A stretch of 64,000 nt of DNA from Irpex lacteus (Eukaryota; Basidiomycota; Agaricomycetes; Polyporales; Irpicaceae): the NCBI GenBank assembly GCA_001986395.2, contig MQVO02000030.1:248001-312000 (forward strand). Reading direction: 5' to 3'. Below are positions 1 through 12,400 of this stretch, piece after piece. The notes beneath the pieces were generated by a model. The model saw only the letters and a list, made by a program, of their open reading frames with translations, did not search any database and was not told the DNA's origin. Each line of letters starts with the position of its first letter. Position 1 is the first letter of the stretch. A program made the translations under genes and the position numbers.

Positions 1-1965
1 TGCACGTTTCTAGATCGAACGTATACATGGACGGATCATTAGGGTGAAGAGGCATGCTTGAACGATTGTGCGAACCTGGATTTGCAGACCAAACTTACCT
101 TGAAAGACTGAGATTGCAATTGGCACGGTGGGTCCCGGCTGTCGCCTCAATCTATCGTATCGTCGCAAACCGGTGTACTCCTTTGCTGCCCGCGCAGTTG
201 GCATTGACAGTTTCATTGAGGACAACGTAGTGAGTCCTGTCCGTGAAGACATGGAGTCTTGCTCTGTGCCTCGGAAGTACGCATTGATGCACTAACAGTG
301 GCACGGTTTGAACCAAACCCCAGTCTTCTTCCGAGCTTCCAGTTGGGCGCGTTGTTGTGGCAAAAGGATCACTTACTACGTACGAAGAAAAGAGGAAACA
401 CGACAGTTTCACCTCGCACGCGCGTCAACGATGCTACACCGAACGACGTCGGCCGTTGATGTTGATGTCGATACAAAAGTATGCACTATGCGCGAACTGT
501 CCCGTAAAGCCCGCATACCCCGTCCGTACTCTGCCTAAATAGTGACCAGGGAACACTGTTAAATGGCCCTGGACTCCTGTGTGTCCGTCACGATCCGTAC
601 ATACGCACTCACTGGTAGACATCCTAATCGTTCCGAGGAAGCATGAGAGCCTCACAAACCTTGCGTCAGGGCACTCTCGAGTGGCTATACGCATGATACT
701 CTGAACATGCAGTACGGAGGATGCTTCAATGCCACGGGTCGGGTGCTCTTAGTGGGCCGCAGCTGCGTGGCCGCCACAAGAGTCTTGGCGCACACAAACT
801 GCCTCCACGACCCCGGGCGTCGAGATCATCAGAGCTCAGTGGCTGGAGATCGGGTACGTGAGAGATAAAAGCCATCGGGACGTATATGGAGTGGGTGTGT
901 GAGAAATCAAACTTCACGGGGGGTTAATGTGCTCTTTGCGCAGTCCTACAATGTCGAACTGTGAGTATTCCAGGATGTTGGGTTATGGAGATACGAGATG
1001 ATTGGGAGATTGTCAGCGACGAATGCAATGCATTGGATCCAAGGAGTTGCTTACCCACGAGGAGAAGAGTGCGCAGTTTTCTTTCATTTGCCGTGTCATC
1101 TATGGTTGAGCGCAGCAACAGCTAGTGAGAGGTGAGACTTGAAGCTTGAAGGCTCGATACAAGGCGTCAAGGATGTACGGCTCGGAATGGCAGTGTAAAC
1201 TCACGGATAATTAATAATCGGAGACACTGGGAGACTGGAGTTAACTTGAATAGTTAATGCTGATTTGCGACTACACGTCGAGGTTGCCATAGCTTTCGGA
1301 AGTATGGCACAGTAACCGACTGAACAGCCACATGCGCTGCTGGATCGTATAGTCGCGGAATATAATCGAGATGCGTACTATGCAGTAAGTACTGTTGTAA
1401 ATATCATCTCAGTGGTGGTCAACGACACCGAAGGTTCTCGATCAGAGTTTTGCCGATACACTTTGGAGTAGATAAGTAAAAGCGCACCTCAATTTATGCG
1501 ACTATCTGTGTTTAACAGATATAAGTACGGTACCATGGTCGCTGTCAGCCTATCCATGGTCAGATCATAGTCACGGTACAGCGCAAGTCCAGTTTGAGCG
1601 CCGTGGCCACTTAACCGCCTACCACGACGAAGTAGGTTAGAAAGCGATCGAGTACTACAACTCACCGGAGTTATGACAGCTCAATGTATGTGATGTGAGT
1701 TATCAATATGCAGGTACTCGCTAAAACTGGCCTTTAGCACAATTGCAGTATGCCGCGGCGGCGCGAGCACCACTCATGCAATCTCCCAGTAACAGGGTCC
1801 CTCCACCTGTATCAGTCTTCAACGTTCAGTATAAACACGCAACTGACCCTGTTATAGGTACAGATGCCACCCGATATACATCCTCTACCCGAATCCGTAA
1901 CGCCATATGTACGTTCACATCTTCGTTCTCCCCTTCATGAACACTCACACCGTGCTTCCAACAGT
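1..1965. other. Left-edge region without a supported gene
   Basis: Nearly 2 kb in which I find no recognisable protein or RNA gene. On the minus strand around 100-240 a short open stretch ends at a good GTAAGT donor (near 104). It may be one exon of a gene running off the left edge, but its peptide matches nothing I know. From 1743 a 65-codon plus-strand reading frame precedes the small gene tail at 1973; whether it belongs to that gene is unclear. Confidence 0.4.
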
Positions 1966-1972
1966 TTGTCTA

Positions 1973-2306
1973 TCCATTTACTCTCGAGCCGCACGTCATC
2001 ACCTTGGAGGAGTCTCGGCGCTCGACACTAGCGGCCCACGCAGCGAGGCGTGAGGCATATCTGAAGTCTCGAGACGACGAGAGGGAGCGAAGGAAACGGG
2101 ACGCACTTCGTCGCATCGCCCCGGGGTTCGAGCCCCAGAGCGCCCCACTGACACCGATGAAAAGGGCGAGCACGGTTATCGAGCCCCCTCACATACCTAC
2201 CGATGGTTCCAATACCCCATCGAACGCTCAAACTGGGCACGCACGATCAAAGTCCGTCATGGAGGACCTAGTCGATCAGCTGGCGGCTTTGGATGCGCAG
2301 CATTAG
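1973..2306 (+). CDS. Small hypothetical protein, 3' exon
   Basis: I do not recognise the family. After a likely acceptor (CCAACAG, ending near 1966) an open frame runs about 110 codons to a stop at 2304-2306. It encodes a charged, Arg/Glu/Lys-rich helical segment (AAHAARREAYLKSRDDERER and onward), then a Pro/Ser/Thr-rich linker, and ends in a short amphipathic helix (VMEDLVDQLAALDAQH). The codon bias and charged-helix composition look real rather than random. The 5' exon or exons lie somewhere upstream and I cannot place the start codon. It is convergent with LTN1, whose stop is only about 110 bases away. Confidence 0.45.
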
Positions 2307-2418
2307 AACGGACAACTATTCTGATGAGAGGATACGATACATGCTACATTCACTTTTTCTATGTATGACTATGGATACAGCTACTACGATATTGTGGTGC
2401 GAGGAAATGACAGATAGT

Positions 2419-5400
2419 TCACTGGATGATTTCGGATCTGCACAGGGGGCAGCTAGACGAATGGCTAGTATTGAACCACTGAGAGAGAAGTTAGTCTTTG
2501 TCACATATTACTCGTATAGAATGTTGACTTACCTTGTACAGACAGCCAGCGTGGAAGCGGTTCTTGCATGTTTTGCAGGGCTTCGTCGGAAGGCTGCCGT
2601 CCATGGCGCTGATCATACTTGTAGGACGTCAGAATTGGCCAATGTGAGAACAAAAGTTAGAGTCACGTACGAATAACATATGGCACATTCAGACTGGCCC
2701 TCGAAATGAGACGTAACATTTTTCTTGAAGAACGCGAGGCCATCGACAATGTTACCACTCTGAAACGAACCTAAGCATAAGCTCAAATTTCAGAAAAGAC
2801 AATGCTTACTCGGAACGTGAGAATCTGCTGAACACCAAGAACCCACGATCTCCATCTTTCCTCAGTCACGCCAATTCTGTTAGAATCTTTGGTAGTGATA
2901 GGATGTAGTGGGAAATCCGTCGGCAGTCTGAGCTTCAACTCCAGAGAATATTCGTCAACAGCAAATGCAGCGGTGATCTCGTTGATGGCATTTGCCACCT
3001 TGACAGTGAAGTTTTCGTCTGCGAGATCTGCAGCAAGAGATGGATCCTTGACTTGTGCCAATTCCGCACGAACGATGAAAGGAGAGAAGTAGGCAGATGT
3101 GTAGTTCGTCACAGTTGCAGAAAGCTGTCGATCACGACAGTCTAGGAGCCAATTGCGGATGAGCGAGGGTACGAGAAGCAAAGCCCGGTAGTATAGGTGG
3201 GCTGCCAGCAATTGCAATCCAAGGGGTATTTCGGTAGAGTACACTGACATGATTACTCAGTTAACACGGCTTCGTAGGAGACAAATGCTCCACTCACTTT
3301 CCAGGTAGAATTCATCGACTTCCCAAATATCTAGTTTGAATGCTTTCGAAGGACCGCCGTATATTCGAAGAATAGTGAAAACCTGGGGAAGGAAACGGTC
3401 CTCCACAAGGTTCTCTCGTCGTAAGTGATCCATGTAGCCAGATTTAACCTTCAATGACTGTCGGGACAATCAGCACAAATACTACCCGAAGATGCTAAAC
3501 ATTAACATACTGCATTCGTGAATAGGTCAAAGACAAGCATCCATGTCAATAAGTAGCCGAAGACATGGTGGTTGTGCGCCCCTTCGTCAATATCCTCGTC
3601 CAAGAAGCTTTGCTGCAATAGCTGTACAAGCTCCTCAGGGAGATTTAAAGGAAGCGTCTCGTCCGTGTCGACGCTGGCTTCCACCACCAAAAACTCCGTA
3701 CGTTTGTACGCGGCCTCCCGAAGCATCTTGTAAGCCATTTGAGGTACGGATTCTGAGGCGTCAGTGACAAGATGACACATCTGCCAAAAGAATCATAACT
3801 GGTCAAATATGTTCATTCTGCTTTTCGACACACCGCTTACAGACCTTAGAAAGTGTGTCATTCCCGATAAGCTTCTGCGGAAGGTCCTGAACGATCGTGA
3901 GAGCGTGCTCACGGCAAACACTGAGAGGTGTGCTCATGGCGGTCTCCTCTACACAGCCCAGATCAGAGAGTACCTGTGTTCGGCGACAATCTACTTACCT
4001 GGCTTCTTGGCTGTCAAGTCTCTGACTATAGTGAGAATCGCGCTACGTCGTTCGTCCCAGCCGCTGCGAAGACTCCTGTTAGTGGAAGCCAAATCTTCTA
4101 CGGCAATGATCAACTGCAGTGTCCGGCTGAGCAATGGCAGGGTCGAATGCTCATCAAACGAGCAATTCTGCGAAATATGAACTTAATCAATCTATTATCA
4201 ACTCTAGAGGGGCAAAACATACCTCGAGGTTATTCTCTATGACATCGAAAACGAGATCCCAATGCGAGCCTGGCACGTTTTGCAATATTGGCGCAAGATG
4301 TAAAAAGACAGAAGTCATCTCGCTATCGACCGCCTCATCTAAATCTTCATCAGAGGTGATCCATTGCTGGCATGCCTTCATCAGATTTACTGCTCTCGGG
4401 GTCGGGAGGTATACGATGTCGGACTCAGGATCGGGCGCGACAGCAGCCAGTCTTCGTAGGGTCCAGAGACCTTCTGTGTTAGCTTTGGAAGCAGGTATAC
4501 CGAGAGCATTTGCTGCCAACTCATTCCTAAGTCTATCGAGTCTTGGCGGCTCTGGTGCATACTGGGTCACAGAGTACGTGATCGCAAGAGCCGCATAGGG
4601 AGCTGTTGGTGGCGACATTATCAGTCCACTGAGATCTTTAGACATATGGAAATCCACACACCCGATTTCTCAACACCTCGAGCGAGGACCAGCCACGCTT
4701 CTGCATCCGTCTTCTCCGCACTAGCAAACAGATGCTGCAAGACCAATCTGAGAATCCTCGCGTCCCTGTGTGCATCGGGACGTTGCGCAGGGCTGATCAA
4801 AATCTTCAACAATCTTTCGATAGCATGAGACTCAGAATTGGTCTTGTTTTGAGTCAGCTGTAAAGCGAGTTGTGCGAGCCATCCTTGCTCATGATCTTCT
4901 GACAGGAGATACGCCGTGATTTGGTTTATCTTCTGCACGACGTCGCTGAGCTCCACACGATCAGTAGTCTTTCCAAATACCGATGAAGGTGCGAAAGGGA
5001 CATCGAGAACGTCTTGTGCGCGGATCTTGAGAGCGTACAGGTGTCGTAAAGCCCAGATGTTCTGCCTAGCGAGGTCCCGATGGCGGAGGAAATGCAGCAA
5101 CAAAGTATTCACCAGACGCGCATACGGTGACAATCCATACTTGTCGAATTCGACGCCACTGGCATCGCTCTCATCCCATTCTCCTGGAAGGACTAATGGA
5201 TCGGTCACCGCCAGACTGACGCTCGTCGGTTGGCCGGGTAGAGTTGACAGCAATGTATCCAAATCTGCTTGTGCGAGCACAACGTCACTGAACACGCTTT
5301 CGTCGAGATGGGGAATACCTCGCTCGAAGAGGTTAACCAAGGCCGATGGCCTGCTCAATCGTATTAGCAGACATAACACCGGACGAAAGCATACTAGGCG

Positions 5401-8400
5401 CACCTGATCGCCACACTACAATCCACAATCAAATCCCGCAACTTCGTTTTGATCAAACCAATCACCACAGTCTGAACCTCGCCACTGACCCTACCAACTC
5501 CGTTGCCCCATAACGTCTTGGCCGCCTCGTTGTCTGTCTTCCCATTAGAGCCATCTTCCAGCAGAGGAACAATGTACGTGAAGATGAAGACGTCAGCCAA
5601 CACGGCCATCAGATCTTCTTTCGACAGCGCTTTGAACACGTTCTCCTGTGTGACAACGACCAAGAGGCCAACTAACCCATCAACGGAGGCTGACGAGGCT
5701 GTGCTACGACCGTGTAGGGAGTCATCGACGTGCTGAGCGAAGGTGTTGCAGATAGTAGAAAGCACGCCGGTGAAGCATTGACGGGAGATGATGGGGTCTA
5801 CTCGACACGTTCAGCGCCGTGTTACGGCAACATGGAAGGGATACATGGTACGTACCTGGATTCCGCAACAACCGCTTCAACAACACATAGCTGCCCCCTT
5901 CTAACAAAAGGTGCTGTACTGCTCCGTCGAGTCCGTCCACATCTGGCCTGAGCACGCTCTGCACTGGATCACTGGTATTCGCAACAATGTCCAATAAGGC
6001 CGATAAACTTGTGGATAGCTCGTCGGGATGCTGCGCCGTCGCACGGAGCAAGGCACGCCAGAGATCTGTTCGCCGCGCATCATCGTTTCTGTGTGCCAGA
6101 TATACCTCCAAAAGACGCGGAGAGAGGATGAGGAGACGATACGCGTTGGCAGAGACAGTTTCGTCGATTTTCTGGATTTGTGGATTTAGTCTATTGCGTG
6201 CAGTCGGTTATGATTGGTGGTACACGCACCAAGACTGCTTCCTCATCCTTGAAAACCTCTCCGCCGAGCGTGTCAATCACACCGACGAACGAATTTAACC
6301 GCGCTTTCGCCTGTCCACTCTCCCCTTCCTCCACATCTCCCTCTTGTAGGATACCCTCGACCTGCACCAACACTTCTTTTGTAATATCTTCGGTAAGGGT
6401 CTTGTTCGCCTCGTAGAGCTTGGTTCCAAGCTCAAAAGACTTTGCGAAGGTCTTCAGCGTTGAAGCGAGTAACGAAGGAACAGCTTGACTTCCAGAGGAA
6501 AGGCACGACTTAATACTATCTGACAATGTTTGCCATGCACTGTCTGTGACGTCTGGGGTGACCGTTGTGAGAACGACACAGCGATTTGTGAGTTGCAAAA
6601 ACACAAACCTTCCTCTGCTGCCCTCGCAGTCTTCAGAGTACGTGCCAGAAGCTCCGCGACGCCCCTCTCCTCGACTTTCAACCTCCCACTGGACACCTCC
6701 TCCCACGCCCTCTTAACCTGCTCAGAAACGACCTTCTTCGCTGCCTCTTTCTTCGCTTGATAGTCCCCTTCGGTCTTCTCCGTCTCCTCTACGCCCAATA
6801 AAATCCCACCTTCATCGGAAGAGACAACCCGTCTAGATACGTATACCGCGCATTCCAGAACAGCGCTCAAGAACGCCTTCCCTGCAGCTGCTCTATCGAG
6901 TCCACTCAACGCACGTCCGTCAACGGCTGCCCAGAATGACGTGAACAAAGTTTGAAGTGGCGTTGAAGTCGACGCGATGATCTATGTCGTTCACAGTTAG
7001 TAATAGTGGCGGTTTTGGAGAATTGAATGGTGGTGTGGAGACTGCAAGTTCGTACTTACGGAAGATGGAATAGTCGAGAGGACAACTAACACAGCGGGAT
7101 AAGCCTGCGTCGGAGTGCCCATACACCCCAACTCGAGGAACTGCAAGAACTCTTGATATGCTGGCGACGGTGTTCTTGTATGCATCGCTTCTTTAGAATG
7201 AGCAACATCTTTCGTGTCTTCCGTTGATTTGGAGTTCTTGGATGGTACACGGTCAGGCTCTTCGTCCGATCCGTCGTCACTATCATCCTCATCTTCCGAG
7301 CCCTCTCCTTCTTCGTTCCTATCATCTCCGAAAGAGGAAACCTGGATGGTGGTAGCAAGCGTCCAAGCTTCTGGATGGGCTGTACAGACCTTTATCGGTC
7401 ATGCTCAGGAAGCACTGCGTACCGTTCAGGCGTACCTTTCAATAGACCCAGAACACCGCCCCACATAGCGTTCCTCACGCTCACATCAGGCTCAACCCAC
7501 GCAGATCTTAAGACCGCTGAACTCAGCGATGGGAGGAGACTCGCGATCGGTGCTGCACATAGCATGTTCAGATAAGTGTCAGAGGTTACTCACAGCAGAA
7601 GTGGCACTTACTCGCCGCATTCGAGACGATAAACGTCAGGAAAGACCACGCTGCACGTCTAACGGCTGGCTGTCCATACCCCAATGCCTGCACATCTTCA
7701 TGACCAAAGGGAGCATGTTGAGCATGATAAAGCGTGGACCAGAGAAGAGGATTCTCTAGCGGTCTGACGAACTCCTCGAGCTTCTTGTCGTCTTTTCTAA
7801 CAAGTTGTATGCATGCGCCTGGAGCCATCAACAATCGTGAGCCAACATAGATTTGTGGGCGTTGAGAGGGCTACGAGCACAACGTACCGAAGATCCACTC
7901 TGCAGCGCCAATCCCAGCTACCCTCAGCCTTGCACTCCTGTCTTCCTCACTCTCTTCGTCTTCTTCGCTTTTGGTCCTTCCGCTGTCTTCTTCTCTTCCT
8001 ACTCCTGCACTACCCCCTCGATGTTGTGACTGAGTGCCCTGATTACGTCCTCCACCATGAGGAGTACGAGCAGGACCTTTACGGGCAGAGTGTGGTTGAG
8101 GAGGTGGAACAGCGGGTTGTGGAGGGTTGACATAGGTATATATTCCAATAGGGTCGAGAATTGTTCGATAGGTGAGAGTCCATAGCTGCTTCAAGCGTTC
8201 TTCATCCAGTTGCAACTTCCTTGATCCAATTTCTTGCGTGGCTTGGCTTGAGCTACCAGATATCGTGGTGAATCTCGTCCAACTGTCCTTGGCACTCCCT
8301 GCGACCTGTCGATCGACGTCGTACGCGCTAAGTAACCACGTCCCGATGATGTATTCCACTTGTTCTGGTTCTGCTACATCTGAGAGAAAGGAGAAGAGTC

Positions 8401-8981
8401 GTTCAGGTGTAGGAGAGGGGAGTCTGAGGATGGCAGTATGGAGGGATGCGGTGAGGATACGAATGCGGCGGGAGGGGTGGAGGAGGAGTGAAGGGAAATG
8501 GTGCAACTGTAATGGTATATTAGATGACAGTGCATATCTGCGTCTGCACTAGACTCTTTTGAAGCACCAAGGCGTAGAAACGTACCCAGACAGGCAGCGC
8601 ATCTATCACCGCACTCAACCTCCATTCCTCGTCTGCGCTCCTAGCTCTCTCAACCCAGTCAGCCTGAAGATCCTCCAACGCCCGCCTCTTGGTCACCCCA
8701 TCCTTCTTCGCAAGCTTCCTCAACACAACAAGCAGTTCCGCGGGCACGATCTGTGCAATGCCCAGCGTATCCAAAGGATCCGGGCGTACAGGTGCAGGCT
8801 TCGACGGCGGAATGTACACCTTCTTCCTAGGCTCCTTGTCTTTACCCTTCTTCCCTCCTTTCTTGTCCCCCCTGCCTTTCTTCTGTTGGTTCTCGGTCGC
8901 GTCCATCCCTGCAACCTGGGCAGCCCTTCGTGCGTGCTTTTTACGCGTCCCTGAGGAAGCCGATGACTTTCCCTTTGCCAT
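2419..8981 (-). CDS. LTN1: E3 ubiquitin-protein ligase listerin (Ltn1)
   Basis: Listerin is the RING E3 ligase of the ribosome quality control complex. It ubiquitinates nascent chains stalled on 60S subunits. The start at 8981 gives a Lys/Gly/Ser-rich N-terminus with PPSKPAPVRPDPLDTLG, then the family's N-terminal pattern (ELLVVLRKLAKKDGVTKRRA). The middle is a long series of helical, HEAT-like segments split by many short introns. The C-terminus is the diagnostic RING: CAICYSMISAM, then CKTCKNRFHAGCLYK, then after an intron WFNTSHSSSCPLCRSEIIQ and a TGA at 2419-2421. All eight zinc ligands are visible, and the RING sits at the extreme C-terminus as in yeast and human listerin. The span fits the usual 1,600-1,800 residues. 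Internal exon limits were not all resolved. Confidence 0.92.
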
Positions 8982-9491
8982 CTCTGTGCTCTAGGTCGTC
9001 CAGTTGTTGCAATCGTGCACGATGCACACTAATACCTGTGTGAGTGCAGTGCTTCAGTCTGCACTCGATAATGTAGAAACGGCGTGTGTGAAGCAGATGA
9101 GATTCAAGTCACTTTGTTTCGGTTGACGGCACCGGACTCTGCAGTCATCGCTATCGGACAGGCGGGGTCCCCATTACGCAATGCAAGATCGTGTCAGGGT
9201 ATCAGGGGTCCCTACACATGTTCATAGTTTGGCTCGATGGCCCGTGAAGCTACGTACTACTTACTTGACTTACTTTGAGGAGAATCACACCAAACGCGAG
9301 GGTGGCTTTTACAAGGGAAACACAGCATTAAAGGTTATGTACTACAGCTCCGAAAAATATACCACAAAGACGGTTCTGACACTAACTCAAATTCTTGACA
9401 AGGCGACGACAGCAGAAGTCGGGATAAAGATAGCAAGGCGACAAAAGATGAAAGTAAATGACAGCACATCAGGACATAGCATTGAAAAAAA
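8982..9491. promoter_or_regulatory. Intergenic: LTN1 upstream region and PDS5 3' flank
   Basis: About 510 bases between two minus-strand genes. It must hold the LTN1 promoter and 5' UTR and the PDS5 3' UTR. I see no convincing TATA box or known operator. A 216-codon plus-strand frame starting at 9181 runs antisense into the PDS5 tail and is not supported as a gene. Confidence 0.4.
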
Positions 9492-12400
9492 TCAATCGTC
9501 GGAAGATGCAGCAGGTTTAGCCTTACTTTTGGCTGACCTCTTCGTCTGCTGCTTGATCAGGGCCTATCCCAGTACTCGTCAGTTCTCAATTCTACGTAGG
9601 GGCGAGAAGAAAGCGACGTACTTGCGCTCGTGCACGGGCACTCCTCCCAGGCCTCTCTTCTCCCGTCTTCGTCTCGTCATCATCTACATCCGAAAGCTCC
9701 GAAGATTCTTGCGGAGCACCAGCACCCTCGCTGGTGCCGTCTTCGTCGTCATCTTCGTCGGACTCTTCATCCTCGTCTTCCTCGGACTCTGCAGCCTTCT
9801 TCCTCTTCGCTCGCACGCGAGGTTTCCTTGATACGACACCATCAACACGACACCTCACCCTAACTCTTTGAATACATACTTGGCATGTCCGTTCGTCTTT
9901 GGCGCAGGTGCCTTCCTCTTGACAGGAGCCCGACGTTCACCCCGCTTTTCCTGAAATATGACCATTAATGACACCACACGACAGTCCAAACATCCACAAC
10001 CCAACCTTATCTGCTACCGTCCGGGACTGCTTTTCTGCCAACCACGACAAGACAGCTTCAGGCAGGTACACTGTCCTCAGGATCTACGACCCAACGATTC
10101 AGTCATCATATTACGGCACACCTCGCATGGTTTACACACCTCATTCGCAGCCTCCACACTCGGCAAAGGTCTGAAGATGTCTCCCGGGATCCTCACCTTA
10201 CCCGGGTAGCTCTCTAGCGGCCACGAATGTGCCTTCGCGCGAGCCTTGATCAGATGCTGTGCAAGCTCGCCAACGGCATACAGATTCTTGCAGAAGACCC
10301 ACATCAGTCAAGCCAGTAAACCAACAGTAGCGAGGAGACATACCTCGGTATGAGCGTGAGATTCAGCATCGCGTATCGTCTTCGTCTTCATGGCGAGATG
10401 GTACAGCAAGGCGATGTTTTCCGGTGTACACACAAGATCGAGGTAGAATTCGATGTACCTTGAGAAGTTCTCGTCGATGAGCAGAGCAAGAAACACACGA
10501 GGGAGGGTAAGGAGGCGCTTACTTGGCAATGTCAGGTAGCGCCTCCTCTGTCACTGCAAAATCTGGATGGTGCGCAAGAAGATGCAGCACCCGGATGAAG
10601 ATCATCTCAAAGGACTCCAAGCGCAGTTCTACGGTGGTTAATTGCCATCGCACAGTGTCAGATCAGCCTTCAAGATCGGCAGAACAGGACGAAAACTCAC
10701 GTTTGGGCATCGTACGCAACACGTACGACACATACGCCTTGGCCTGCAAGACATTCAGAAGACGCTGGGACAGAGAGCGCACGACTTACCCGGTTGATCA
10801 AGTCCGCTTCCGGATCGTGGATGACGAGGAACAGAATCACATTGTACGTATGAGGCAACTTACGTGCGGTAAGCAGCGCCACGAGCTTCATCACAAACGC
10901 CAGTCGCACTTGATAGCACGGGTCCTAGCAACGGATAGACTCAGGAAATGACCGTCGTAAACACCAGATAACGCAAGGCGAGACTCACCTGGACCTGCAA
11001 CGCGAGCAAAACAAAGCTCGGATTGATCTTGTCCGCGAACTTCTTCACCGTGGCCAAGTGTAACAACGACACCGCCGCCTGGAGCCTCAGACGGGCCTTC
11101 CACTTCGGACTGCACAGCACAACCGTGAGTCAGAATGTCCCCGACATTAGCACAAGCGGCAGGGCCGGGCCATACGATAACTCACTCGTCCAGAGCATCT
11201 TCGCTCAACGACCCGCTGTACTGCAATAGCGTCATAAGCATACGCAACACAGGGTTCGCAATCTCCATCGCCTGCTCCGAATCAGCATGCGCGAGACACC
11301 TGTTCCGACAGACTTTGATAGCCAAGATCTTGCACCGCAACAACGCCGGCATCTGCGAGTCTTCAACCCACTCTTCGTCCGTATTCATCGCGTCCTGCGA
11401 TATGTTTATGCGTGGCGTGACCCAATGGGTCATGAGTGAGTAAGTGAGACAGCGAGCGAGCGGATGAGATAGCGAACAAGTAGATGACATAGCGAGTGAG
11501 TGAATGAGGCAGTGAGTGATTCTGACGGGTGACTGATACTGACGGACATACCTCATCGACGGGAGGGTTAGCAAGTATAACTTGTTTCAGCAAGAACTTC
11601 GTGATCACATCGCTCTTGCTCTCAAACGCATCCGGGACGCGCAACACAAGCTGCGCGAGCACGGCTATATGCGTCGAAAGCAGCTCAGGGTCGTCCGTCG
11701 AGAGACTATCCACGATACTCTGTAACCATCAAACACGATTTTAGCGGTCGACAATCAACGATCCCTTCGGTCAACCTCGAAATTCAGTGGTGGCCACTCA
11801 CATCGATGACGTCCGCGCAGATCTCACGGCCATTCTTCGTGCGAGCCAACACCCTCGCCGCGAACTTTGCACACCGCGGACTCGCCTCGGACGCAAACCG
11901 TCGCAGTCGCTCAATCGTGCGCCTGCAAGGACAACCACACCACAAATCAACCCGTCAGCCCTCCATTTCAAGATACAATGGAGCACAACACGAAATAACT
12001 CGAGCACTCACTTGTCATTCGGAACTAACTTGTCGTCCCACTCTACAACCGTCGCCAACGCCTGCAACGCCACCTCCACGACCCCCTCGCTCCCGCTCCC
12101 GCTCCCACTCCCGCTCTTGCCACTTTGTGCATTCCTCTCATCAGCACTAGCAACGACCTTCCCAAGCTCTGCCACGTGCAACTTATACATCGCAGGGTTA
12201 TGCTTCGCCATATACACCAGCCACTGTCGCGCGTGCTCCTCATCAGCGGTGGTGCTAGAGGAATTGGACGTGGAGTGAGTAGAAGTGGAGGTAGAAGGGT
12301 GAGACTGAGAGTGAGAAGAGGAAGAAGTTTTCTGGGGTTGTATGCGCTTGAGGAACGTAGGTATGCACGACTGGTTCACTATATGCAGCGTCGCGCGGCG

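Noticed and set aside
9181..9831. 216-codon plus-strand open frame with a hydrophobic C-terminal stretch
   Set aside because: It runs antisense through the acidic C-terminal exon of PDS5. The apparent Leu/Phe-rich segment is the complement of acidic codons.
11433..11519. Possible CRISPR-like or regulatory repeat array
   Set aside because: The units are degenerate 4-8 base repeats without spacers and lie in an intron. It is a simple-sequence tract.
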